Part shown: positions 53,234 through 63,778 of the stretch, one piece after another
Layout: each line of letters begins with the position of its first letter
Position numbering within the stretch: position 1 is the stretch's first letter
DNA from: Marilutibacter penaei
GTDB lineage: Bacteria > Pseudomonadota > Gammaproteobacteria > Xanthomonadales > Xanthomonadaceae
Direction of reading: 5' to 3'
Assembly: GCF_014145395.1 (NCBI RefSeq)
Contig: NZ_JACHTE010000005.1
Location: 248,001 to 312,000 of the forward strand
DNA: 64,000 bases
The notes under the pieces: model-generated
Told to the model about the DNA's origin: nothing
Seen by the model: the letters and a program-made list of their open reading frames with translations, nothing else
Database searches by the model: none
Translations under genes and position numbers: made by a program

Positions 53234-54100
53234 TCACTCCTCGTCCCGGCGTGCCGCCAGGTAGGTCAATCCGGTGATCTGCTCGCTTACGAGCCCGATC
53301 AGGAAGATGATCACCGCAGCGCTGAACAGCAGGGCGCTCATGTTGGTGAACCGCCCCATCGTCGCAAACGTCCAGGCGTAGTAACCCGCGCCCAGCAGGA
53401 AAAACGCCGCCGCCGCAGGGGCGAACAGTTTCAAGGGTGAGTACAGCGTCGCGATCCGGAAGATGATCAGCAGGAAACGCACCCCGTCGCGAAGCGGGCG
53501 TATGTGACTGCCGGTGCCGACCCGCTTGGCAACGGGAATGGGTACGTACGTCACTGGGTAGGCACTGCGGAAGAACGCCATCGTGCTGGTCGTGGGGTAG
53601 CTGAAGCCGTTCGGGAGCAGGTGTAGGAACTCCCGGAAGCGATCCGCGCGCACCGCGCGGAAGCCCGACGTGAGGTCCATGACCTTGTGCCCGGTCATCC
53701 AGCTGGCGAGCGTGTTGTAGAACCGGTTCGCCAGTCCCCGGTGCAGGTTCGCCTGGCCACTGCCGTCCCGCGCGCCCACGACCAGGTCGTAGCCTGCCTC
53801 GATCTGCTCCAGCAGCAGCGGGATATGCGCCGGATCGTGCTGGCCATCGCCGTCCATGAAGACGATGACGTCGCCCCCGGCCGCACGCGCTCCCCGCTTG
53901 ATCGCCGCGCCGTTGCCCATCGAATAGGGGGATGACAGCACCCTCGCGCCCAGGCGCGTGGCCACCTCGGCCGTATCATCGGTGGATCCGTCATCAACCA
54001 CGATGACCTCCGCCCCCGGCACGGTGGCGGCCAGCCCGGGCAGGGTCCGGGCCAGGCCGGCGGATTCGTTCTTTGCGGGCAAGACCACGGTAACGCGCAT
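53234..54100 (-). CDS. Glycosyltransferase family 2, polyprenyl-phosphate glycosyltransferase-like
   Basis: A 288-residue enzyme. The GT2 domain (1-210) has VVLPAKNESAGLARTLPGLA, VIVVDDGSTDDTAEVA and the metal-binding VIVFMDGDGQHDP. Two C-terminal membrane helices follow (APAAAAFFLLGAGYYAW, LLFSAAVIIFLIGLV). This is the layout of DPM/GtrB-type enzymes that make polyprenyl-phosphate sugars, which would feed the nearby GT-C enzyme. ATG at 54100 with AGGGGG upstream. It is the first gene of its operon and divergent from pilB over 123 bp. Confidence 0.85.
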   Translation of the reverse strand: MRVTVVLPAKNESAGLARTLPGLAATVPGAEVIVVDDGSTDDTAEVATRLGARVLSSPYSMGNGAAIKRGARAAGGDVIVFMDGDGQHDPAHIPLLLEQIEAGYDLVVGARDGSGQANLHRGLANRFYNTLASWMTGHKVMDLTSGFRAVRADRFREFLHLLPNGFSYPTTSTMAFFRSAYPVTYVPIPVAKRVGTGSHIRPLRDGVRFLLIIFRIATLYSPLKLFAPAAAAFFLLGAGYYAWTFATMGRFTNMSALLFSAAVIIFLIGLVSEQITGLTYLAARRDEE

Positions 54101-54223
54101 GCATCCCCCTTTCATCGAGCGAAAGAGTACCCTGAAACGGCGTTCCGGAAAGGTGCGCTGCGTCCGTTCGCCAAATGCCGGGATTGCGGTAAAGTCGTCC
54201 CGGGGAGAGTGCCTGGGGGCCAG

Positions 54224-55939
54224 ATGAATACGGTTTCGACCGCCAACCTGGTGGGAATCACGGGTATTGCCCGTCGGCTCGTCATGGACGGGGCCCTGGA
54301 CGAGGCCGCCGCCCGCGAAGCCATGGCCGCATCCACGGCGGACAACCGGCCCTTGTCCCTGTACCTGGTCGAGAAACGGCTGGTCAGCCAGCAGGCGCTG
54401 GCCGCCGCGAACTCGATGGAGTTCGGCATGCCCCTGCTGGACCCTGGCGCGCTGGACCCGGCGCAGACGGCCATCGGGACCGTGCCCGAAGAGATGCTCC
54501 GCAAGCACAACGTGCTGCCGCTGTACAAACGCGGCGGGCGGCTGTTCCTCGGCATCGCGGACCCCACCAACATCCATGCCCTCGATGAGATCAAGTTCAG
54601 GACGAACCTGGCCGTCGACGCCGTCCTGATCGACGACGAGTCCATTCGCCGGAACCTCGACCGCTGGCTGGACAACGCGGACGTCATGGAGGGGGCCAAT
54701 GACGAAGGGCTGGAGAACCTCGAGGTCGGTGGCAGTGACGATGAAATCGGCGACAGCGGTGTCGACGCCAAGGGCGACGACACCCCGGTGGTCAAGTTCG
54801 TCAACAAGGTGCTTGTGGATGCGATCCGCCGCGGCGCCTCTGACATCCACTTCGAACCCTATGAAACCGAGTACCGGGTTCGCCAGCGCATCGACGGCCT
54901 GCTGAAACAGGCGGCGAAGGTGCCGGTGAAGCTGCAGGCCCGCATCGCGGCGCGCCTGAAGGTCATGTCCCAGCTGGACATCGCCGAGAAGCGCGTGCCG
55001 CAGGACGGCCGCATCAAGCTGAACCTGTCCAAGACCAAACAGATCGACTTCCGCGTCAGCACCCTGCCCACGCTGTTCGGCGAGAAGATCGTGCTGCGTA
55101 TCCTCGACGGCAGCGCCGCGAAGCTCGGCATCGACAAGCTGGGGTACGAGGACGACCAGAAGGATCTGTACCTGAGCGCCATCGCCAAGCCCTACGGCAT
55201 GGTGCTGGTGACCGGCCCGACCGGTTCCGGCAAGACGGTGTCGCTGTACACCGCGCTGAACATCCTCAACGACGAAACGCGCAACATCTCCACCGTCGAG
55301 GACCCGGTCGAAATCCGCGTGCCCGGCATCAACCAGGTGCAGATGAACGTCAAGCGCGGCATGACCTTCGCGGCCGCGTTGCGCAGCTTCCTGCGTCAGG
55401 ATCCGGACGTGATCATGGTCGGCGAAATCCGCGACCTGGAAACCGCCGAGATCGGCATCAAGGCGGCCCAGACCGGCCACATGGTGCTCTCCACCCTGCA
55501 TACCAACGACGCCCCGCAGACCATCGCCCGCCTGATGAACATGGGCGTCGCGCCCTTCAACATCACCTCTTCGGTGACGCTGGTGATTGCCCAGCGACTG
55601 GCGCGCCGGCTGCACGATTGCAAGCGCCCGGTGGACCTGCCCGACCACGCGCTACTCGCGGAGGGGTTCTCGCAAGAAGAGATCGATGCAGGCCTGAAGA
55701 TCTACGAGGCCGTCGGCTGCCCCGACTGCACCGAGGGCTACAAGGGCCGGACCGGCATCTACCAGGTGATGCCGATGAGCGAAGAAATCCAGACGATCGT
55801 CTTGGCGGGCGGCAACGCACTGCAGATCGCGGAGGCAGCGCAGAGGTCGGGCATCCGCGACCTTCGCCAGTCCGCGCTGCTGAAGGTCAAGAACGGCGTT
55901 ACCAGTCTTTCCGAAATCAACCGCGTGACCAAGGACTAA
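54224..55939 (+). CDS. pilB: Type IV pilus extension ATPase PilB
   Basis: Hexameric ATPase that powers pilus assembly at the cytoplasmic face. The 571 residues have an N-terminal MshEN-type domain (about 15-160) and the GspE core with Walker A TGPTGSGKTVSLY, the Asp box SDIHFEPYE and the Walker B stretch DPDVIMVGEIRDLETAEIG. The zinc-binding loop is CPDCTEGYKGRTGI. ATG at 54224 (MNTVSTANLVGITG) is preferred over the in-frame GTG five codons earlier. It begins the pilBCD operon, 3 bp before pilC, and is divergent from the glycan operon. Confidence 0.95.
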   Translation: MNTVSTANLVGITGIARRLVMDGALDEAAAREAMAASTADNRPLSLYLVEKRLVSQQALAAANSMEFGMPLLDPGALDPAQTAIGTVPEEMLRKHNVLPLYKRGGRLFLGIADPTNIHALDEIKFRTNLAVDAVLIDDESIRRNLDRWLDNADVMEGANDEGLENLEVGGSDDEIGDSGVDAKGDDTPVVKFVNKVLVDAIRRGASDIHFEPYETEYRVRQRIDGLLKQAAKVPVKLQARIAARLKVMSQLDIAEKRVPQDGRIKLNLSKTKQIDFRVSTLPTLFGEKIVLRILDGSAAKLGIDKLGYEDDQKDLYLSAIAKPYGMVLVTGPTGSGKTVSLYTALNILNDETRNISTVEDPVEIRVPGINQVQMNVKRGMTFAAALRSFLRQDPDVIMVGEIRDLETAEIGIKAAQTGHMVLSTLHTNDAPQTIARLMNMGVAPFNITSSVTLVIAQRLARRLHDCKRPVDLPDHALLAEGFSQEEIDAGLKIYEAVGCPDCTEGYKGRTGIYQVMPMSEEIQTIVLAGGNALQIAEAAQRSGIRDLRQSALLKVKNGVTSLSEINRVTKD

Positions 55940-55942
55940 ACC

Positions 55943-57199
55943 ATGTCCGCAACCCGAACCGCAACGACCAACCAGACCGTCCGCCGCGCCAACCCGCTGG
56001 AGCTTTTCGTATGGGAAGGCACCGACAAGCGCGGCGTGGTGATGAAGGGGGAGCAGCCGGCCAAGAGTGCCAACATGCTACGGGCTGAACTGCGCAGGCA
56101 GGGCATCACTCCGAAGGTGGTCAAGGCCAAGCCCAAGCCGCTGTTCGGCGCCGCGGGCAGTCGCATCACCCCCAAGGACATTGCGGTCTTCAGCAGGCAG
56201 ATCGCGACGATGATGAAGTCCGGCGTCCCGATCGTGACCGCCATGGAGATAATCGCGCAGGGGCAGAAGAACGTCCGGATGAAGAACCTGGTCAACACGG
56301 TCAGGAGCGACATCGAAAGCGGCTCTTCCCTGTACGAGGCCATCAGCAAGCACCCCGTACAGTTCGACGAGCTCTACCGGAATCTGGTCCGCGCCGGCGA
56401 GAGCGCCGGTGTACTGGAGACCGTCCTGGACACCGTGGCGACGTACAAGGAGAACGTCGAAAGCCTGAAAGGCAAGATCAAGAAGGCCCTGTTCTATCCC
56501 GCGATGGTGATCGCGGTGGCCCTCGTCGTCAGCTCCATCCTCTTGATCTTCGTGGTGCCGCAGTTCGAGGAAGTCTTCCAGGGCTTTGGTGCCGACCTGC
56601 CGGCGTTTACCAAGCTGATCATCAAGTTCAGCGACTTCATGGTGAGCTGGTGGTGGCTGATCCTGCTTTCGGTGGTGGGCGCCGGCGTGGCATTCGTCAT
56701 GCTGATGAAACGGTCCACGGCCTTCGCCCGTTTCGTGGACAGGATGCTGCTCAAGGTGCCGGTGGTCGGCCAGATCATGCATAACGCGGCGATCGCCCGT
56801 TTCGCCCGCACCCTTGCCGTGACATTCGCCGCGGGTGTGCCGCTCGTTGAAGCTCTGGGTACGGTGGCGGGCGCAACCGGCAACAGCGTGTACGAGAGTG
56901 CCGTCCTGCGCATGCGCGATGACGTGGCGGTGGGTTACACGGTCAACATGTCCATGAAGCAGACGAACGTGTTCCCCCACATGGTCACCCAGATGGTCGC
57001 GATCGGCGAGGAAGCCGGTGCGCTGGATGCGATGCTGTTCAAGGTGGCCGAGTTCTACGAAGAAGAGGTCAACAATGCGGTGGATGCGCTGAGCAGCCTG
57101 CTGGAGCCGCTGATCATGGTCATCCTGGGTGTGCTGGTGGGCGGCATGGTCATCGCGATGTACCTGCCGATCTTCAAGCTGGCAGCAGCCGTCGGCTGA
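55943..57199 (+). CDS. pilC: Type IV pilus inner-membrane platform protein PilC
   Basis: The inner-membrane platform on which pilin is assembled. The 418 residues have two T2SSF domains (about 85-207 and 285-410), each with an ARFARTL-like or VFSRQIATMMKSGVP start, and three membrane helices. ITPKDIAVFSRQIATMM and NAAIARFARTLAVTFAAGVP mark the domain beginnings. It follows pilB by 3 bp and precedes pilD by 3 bp. Confidence 0.95.
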   Translation: MSATRTATTNQTVRRANPLELFVWEGTDKRGVVMKGEQPAKSANMLRAELRRQGITPKVVKAKPKPLFGAAGSRITPKDIAVFSRQIATMMKSGVPIVTAMEIIAQGQKNVRMKNLVNTVRSDIESGSSLYEAISKHPVQFDELYRNLVRAGESAGVLETVLDTVATYKENVESLKGKIKKALFYPAMVIAVALVVSSILLIFVVPQFEEVFQGFGADLPAFTKLIIKFSDFMVSWWWLILLSVVGAGVAFVMLMKRSTAFARFVDRMLLKVPVVGQIMHNAAIARFARTLAVTFAAGVPLVEALGTVAGATGNSVYESAVLRMRDDVAVGYTVNMSMKQTNVFPHMVTQMVAIGEEAGALDAMLFKVAEFYEEEVNNAVDALSSLLEPLIMVILGVLVGGMVIAMYLPIFKLAAAVG

Positions 57200-57202
57200 C
57201 AC

Positions 57203-58066
57203 ATGGCATTCCTCGACCAGAACCCGGCCATCGGGTATCCGCTGGTGGCCGGACTGGGGCTGCTGGTGGGCAGCTTCCTGAACGTGGTGATCCTCCGCCT
57301 GCCCAAGCGGCTGGAGTGGGAATGGAAGCGGGACAGCCGCGAGATCCTGGGCGAGCCCGAGGATTACGACCCGCCACCGCCCGGCATCGTGGTGGAGCGC
57401 TCCCACTGCCCGAAGTGCAAGCGCCAGCTCCGATGGTACGAGAACGTCCCGGTCGTGAGCTGGGCCATCCAGGGCGGCAAGTGCCGGGGCTGCGGCGAGA
57501 AAATCTCCATCCAGTACCCGCTGGTGGAGCTGGTGACCATGCTGCTCGTGGTCGCCAGCGTGTGGCAGTTCGGGTTCGGCTGGCAGGGTTTTGGCGCGGC
57601 GCTGTTCAGCTGTTTCCTGGTGGCGCTGTCGGGCATCGATTTCCGCACCCAGCTGCTGCCCGACCAGCTCACCCTGCCCCTGATGTGGCTCGGCCTGATC
57701 GCCAGCGCGGACAGCCTGTACATGCCGACCAAGCCCGCCCTGCTGGGGGCCGTGGGCGGCTACCTCAGCCTGTGGACGGTGTGGTGGATCTTCAAGCAAC
57801 TGACCGGCAAGGAAGGCATGGGCCATGGCGATTTCAAGCTGCTCGCCGCCATCGGCGCATGGGTGGGCTTGAAGGGCATCCTGCCCACGATCCTGATCTC
57901 CTCCCTGGTCGGCGCCATCATCGGTTCGGTCTGGCTGGCCATGAAGGGCCGGGATCGGGCGACGCCGATCCCCTTCGGTCCCTACCTGGCGATCGCCGGC
58001 TGGATCGTGTTCTTCTGGGGCGAACCCATCGTAGGCGGCTACCTGCGCTATTCCGGGCTGGGCTGA
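57203..58066 (+). CDS. pilD: Prepilin peptidase / N-methyltransferase PilD
   Basis: Cuts the leader of prepilins before Phe and methylates the new N-terminus. The 287 residues have GSFLNVVILRLP in helix 1, the zinc-binding CPKC and CRGC pairs (about 71-95), and the two catalytic aspartates in GIDFRTQLLPD and GMGHGDFKLLA. About eight membrane helices. It processes both pilins in this window. It is followed by coaE after 31 bp, a common arrangement. Confidence 0.96.
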   Translation: MAFLDQNPAIGYPLVAGLGLLVGSFLNVVILRLPKRLEWEWKRDSREILGEPEDYDPPPPGIVVERSHCPKCKRQLRWYENVPVVSWAIQGGKCRGCGEKISIQYPLVELVTMLLVVASVWQFGFGWQGFGAALFSCFLVALSGIDFRTQLLPDQLTLPLMWLGLIASADSLYMPTKPALLGAVGGYLSLWTVWWIFKQLTGKEGMGHGDFKLLAAIGAWVGLKGILPTILISSLVGAIIGSVWLAMKGRDRATPIPFGPYLAIAGWIVFFWGEPIVGGYLRYSGLG

Positions 58067-58097
58067 CCGTCACGCGGGATCGCGCGACAATGCGCGC

Positions 58098-58709
58098 ATG
58101 AGCGACACCATCATCGGCGTCACCGGGGGCGTCGCCTCCGGCAAGAGCACGGTCACCCGCCTCTTCGAGGCGCTCGGCGTCGAGGTCGTTGACGCCGACG
58201 TCGCCGCGCGTGAAGTCGTTGCGCCAGGCAGCGATGGGCTGGCCGAAGTCGTGACGGCTTTCGGCGCCGGGGTTCTGGACGGCAGCGGGGCGTTGGACCG
58301 CGCGTCCATGCGCCAGCGCGTCTTCGCCGACGAGGACAGCCGCCATCGCCTTGAGGCCATCATCCACCCGCGGGTCCGCACCTGGATGCAGGAACGTTGC
58401 TTGGCAGCCACCGGTCCGTACGCGATCGCCGCGATCCCCCTGCTCGCGGAAGGCGGCGGACGTGCCACTTGGCCCTGGCTGGCACGCATCCTGGTGGTGG
58501 ACGTGCCGGAAGCCGTGCAACGCGAGCGCCTGATGGCGCGCGACGGCGTGGACGAGGCGCTGGCGCTGCGCATGATAGCGGCGCAGTCCGATCGTGCCGG
58601 GCGACTGGCGATCGCCGACGACGTGCTCGTCAACGACGGGCCGCTTGAAGCGCTGGATGCACACGTGGCGGCCCTGGACCGCCGCTACCGGGCGCTGGCC
58701 AGCGTCTGA
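58098..58709 (+). CDS. coaE: Dephospho-CoA kinase
   Basis: Last step of coenzyme A synthesis: phosphorylation of the 3'-hydroxyl of dephospho-CoA. The 203 residues have the P-loop GVTGGVASGKSTVTRLFEAL, then VVDADVAAREVV with the catalytic Asp, and IIHPRVRTWM and AIPLLAEGGG in the substrate and lid regions. It is the last plus-strand gene of the pilBCD-coaE run and convergent with the Nudix gene, with 25 bp between the stops. Confidence 0.95.
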   Translation: MSDTIIGVTGGVASGKSTVTRLFEALGVEVVDADVAAREVVAPGSDGLAEVVTAFGAGVLDGSGALDRASMRQRVFADEDSRHRLEAIIHPRVRTWMQERCLAATGPYAIAAIPLLAEGGGRATWPWLARILVVDVPEAVQRERLMARDGVDEALALRMIAAQSDRAGRLAIADDVLVNDGPLEALDAHVAALDRRYRALASV

Positions 58710-58734
58710 GCGGAGCGGGCGGACCGGGGCGGAT

Positions 58735-59685
58735 TCAGGCCGTCATCGGCCACAGGCTGCGGATCGCAGCGATGCCCTGGGCCCCGTGGCGACGCGCTTC
58801 ATCGAGATCGTCCAGCCCCAGGCCCCCGATCGCATAGATCGGCAGGCTGACCTGTTCGCGCAGCTGCGCAAAGCCTGCCCAGCCGATGCCGGCCACACCG
58901 GGATGGCTGGGCGTTTCCCGCACCGTCCCGAGCACGGCGAAATCGCAACCCAGGGCCTCTGCCTGGCGCAGCTCGGCAAGGTCATGGCACGAGGCGCCGA
59001 CCGGCACCGACCCGGGCAACGGGCGTTCGTCGAGCTCCCCCAGCTGGGCGGCAGTCAAGTGCACGCCGGTGCCGAGCAGCCGGGCCAGTGCGATGTCACC
59101 GTTGAGCAGGCACTCCACCCCGGCTTTGCGGCAGCGCCGTGCCACGGCCGACGCCAGTGCCCGGATCCGCTCGGGCGCCAGCCCCGGCACCCGCACCTGC
59201 ACGCGCTCGATGCCGGTCTTCAGCGCGGCATCCAGCCCCGCCAGCCAGCGACCGTCGTCTTCGCCGGGCAATGGCGTCACCAGGTAAAGCGGGGGCTGGC
59301 CCAGCGCGGCCACCACCGGCACGTCGGCCGGTGGCATGGTGTACCGGTCGAGCTTCTCCGGAGGCACCCAGACCAGCGCCTGCTGCTCGCGACCGCGCGG
59401 CGCCCCGTCCCAATCGTCGATCTCGCGGACTTCGAGGCGCAGGCGCTTGTCGGGATATTCCTGCGGCACGGTGATGACGTGCGCGCCCACGCGGGCCTCG
59501 ATCCCCAGCTCCTCGCGCAGTTCCCGGACCAGCGCCTCGTCGGGCGATTCACTGGCCTTGCGCTTCCCGCCGGGGAACTCCCAGCGACCGGCGAAATCAC
59601 GGCCCTCGGTACGCCGGGTCAACAGGACCCGACCTCGCGCGTCGCGGAGCACGCCGGCCACCACGTCCACGTGGCGCTTGCTCAT
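58735..59685 (-). CDS. Nudix hydrolase fused to a thiamine-phosphate-synthase-like domain
   Basis: A 316-residue fusion. Residues about 1-130 are a MutT-type Nudix domain that should hydrolyse oxidised nucleotides such as 8-oxo-dGTP, with the Nudix box GGKRKASESPDEALVRELRE followed by ELG. Residues about 135-310 form a ThiE/TenI-like TIM barrel (YLVTPLPGEDDGRWLAGLDA, VHLTAAQLGELDERPLPG, FAVLGTVRETPSHPGVAGIG, YAIGGLGLDDL). Such fusions occur widely in gammaproteobacteria; whether the barrel is active is not established. ATG at 59685 begins MSKRHVDVVAG, the usual start. A run of ten G residues lies 29-38 nt upstream on this strand. It follows secA after 94 bp. Confidence 0.9.
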   Translation of the reverse strand: MSKRHVDVVAGVLRDARGRVLLTRRTEGRDFAGRWEFPGGKRKASESPDEALVRELREELGIEARVGAHVITVPQEYPDKRLRLEVREIDDWDGAPRGREQQALVWVPPEKLDRYTMPPADVPVVAALGQPPLYLVTPLPGEDDGRWLAGLDAALKTGIERVQVRVPGLAPERIRALASAVARRCRKAGVECLLNGDIALARLLGTGVHLTAAQLGELDERPLPGSVPVGASCHDLAELRQAEALGCDFAVLGTVRETPSHPGVAGIGWAGFAQLREQVSLPIYAIGGLGLDDLDEARRHGAQGIAAIRSLWPMTA

Positions 59686-59779
59686 GCCATGCCGCATCCC
59701 TGCCGGTGCCACTCCCCCCCCCCTGCCCTCCGGCCCGGCCTTCATGGCCGTGGGCGGGCAGGGCCGACTGGACGCCGGG

Positions 59780-62524
<2,745 letters not shown>

Positions 62525-62572
62525 GGACGGACCGATGGTGTTCGTGGACGGAACCCGCAGGGCGGACGCCGG

Positions 62573-62600
62573 AAAAAAGAGGGGGGCGCAAGCGCCCCCC
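62573..62600 (-). terminator. Strong terminator or attenuator just upstream of secA
   Basis: On the minus strand GGGGGGCG-CTTG-CGCCCCCC is followed by TC and then TTTTTT. It lies downstream of the M23 gene and ends 48 nt before the secA start. It may end M23 transcripts or act as a secA attenuator. Confidence 0.8.
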
Positions 62601-62624
62601 GGCACTCCGATTGTAGCTGGGGGC

Positions 62625-62776
62625 GAGGAAGCCTGCTTGCAAGGCACTGCCTTGCAGGCGTCCGAGCGCCCGGAGCGGCTGTGACGCGCAGGGCCGGAAC
62701 GAGGAAGCCTGCTTGCAAGGCATGGCCTTGCGGGCTTCCGGGTGCCCGGAGCGACGGCGTGCCTGCGGGCGGCTCC
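62625..62776. repeat. 76-bp tandem duplication upstream of secA
   Basis: Two copies (62625-62700 and 62701-62776, approximate) each begin GAGGAAGCCTGCTTGCAAGG and contain a small hairpin GCAAGGCAxxGCCTTGC and GCCCGGAGCG. The copies differ at several positions in their second halves. Together with the terminator and a weak hairpin at about 62820-62842, they account for most of the 335-bp gap between the M23 gene and secA; I see no gene there. Confidence 0.65.
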
Positions 62777-62859
62777 CCGCGCGGATCGGCGCGCCTTCGG
62801 CCGCCCGGAATACAACGAAGGCCGCCCGGGGGCAGCCTTCATCGCATCGATACGGGATT

Positions 62860-63771
62860 TCAGCCCTGCAGCAGTGGCGACTGCTGGCTGAGGAAGTTGC
62901 GGGGGTTCACGACCTTGCCGTGTTCCCACACTTCGAAGTGCACGTGGGCGCCGGTCGAGCGACCGGTGGAGCCCGCCTTGGCGATCTCCTGGCCGGCGCG
63001 GACCAGCTCGCCAACCCGGCGGGACAGGCGCGAGTTGTGCGCGTACCGGGTCACGTAGCCATTGCCGTGGTCGACTTCCACCACCTTGCCGTAGCCGGAA
63101 CGGACACCCGAATAGCTGATGACGCCGTCCGCGACGGCGTAGACCGGGTCACCGGTGTTGGCGTCGAAGTCCAGGCCCTTGTGCAGCGCGCGACCGCCGC
63201 GGAAGGGATCGGCACGGTAGCCGAAACCCGAGGTGATGTAGCTGCGACCCACCGGTGAACGCGAGGGCACGGCGTTCAGGTCGAGCTGGCGGCTGAACAG
63301 CAGCGACTCCAGTACGGAGAGCTGCTCGCCCGAGGCCTTGAACTGCGCATCGAGCTGCTGCAGGCCTTCGTCGAGCTCGGGCTTGCTGATATCTTCCACC
63401 GGGCCTGCACCACCGACGCCGACGGGCTTCTCGAAGTCGAATTCGCCGTCCTGGAGCTGGCCGATGCGCGTCAGGCGCTCGCCCAGCGCGTTCAGGCGGT
63501 TCGCCTCGGCCTGGAGTTCGCCCAGGCGGGCAGCGAGCGCGTTGACCTCGCGCTGCGCCTCGCGCCGGGTATCCTCGATCTGCGCCTGTTGCGCCGCCAC
63601 CTCGCTCCGGAGCGAGGACGTGGACAACGCAGCGACGCCCAGGCCGATGCCGAGACCGGCCACCAGCAGCGCCGAAGCGTACACGCCGGGGCGGCTGGCG
63701 CCGAGGCGGTGGCCCCGGTCGAGCAGGCCGACGTTGCGAAGTCGCGGCGAAATGTATTTGTCGAAGGTCAT
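62860..63771 (-). CDS. M23-family (LytM) peptidase with coiled coil
   Basis: A 303-residue envelope protein. After a short cytoplasmic start, one membrane helix (about 32-52, [20 protein letters not shown]) anchors it. A coiled coil covers about 55-120 ([20 protein letters not shown]). The C-terminal LytM domain (about 180-290) has the zinc ligands in [20 protein letters not shown] and [16 protein letters not shown] and the HVHFEV motif, so it should cut peptidoglycan cross-links. Start ATG at 63771 is only 7 bp from the divergent DUF721 start. It precedes secA, the usual order in relatives. Confidence 0.9.
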   Translation of the reverse strand: MTFDKYISPRLRNVGLLDRGHRLGASRPGVYASALLVAGLGIGLGVAALSTSSLRSEVAAQQAQIEDTRREAQREVNALAARLGELQAEANRLNALGERLTRIGQLQDGEFDFEKPVGVGGAGPVEDISKPELDEGLQQLDAQFKASGEQLSVLESLLFSRQLDLNAVPSRSPVGRSYITSGFGYRADPFRGGRALHKGLDFDANTGDPVYAVADGVISYSGVRSGYGKVVEVDHGNGYVTRYAHNSRLSRRVGELVRAGQEIAKAGSTGRSTGAHVHFEVWEHGKVVNPRNFLSQQSPLLQG

Positions 63772-63778
63772 GTGTCCG

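Noticed and set aside
54224-58066. Whether pilBCD could be a type II secretion operon
   Set aside because: PilS/PilR, pilins of the type IVa form and the pilB-pilC-pilD order identify a type IV pilus locus.
62525-62929. In-frame upstream extension of secA
   Set aside because: It would read through a terminator and the tandem repeat, and the family start is at 62524.
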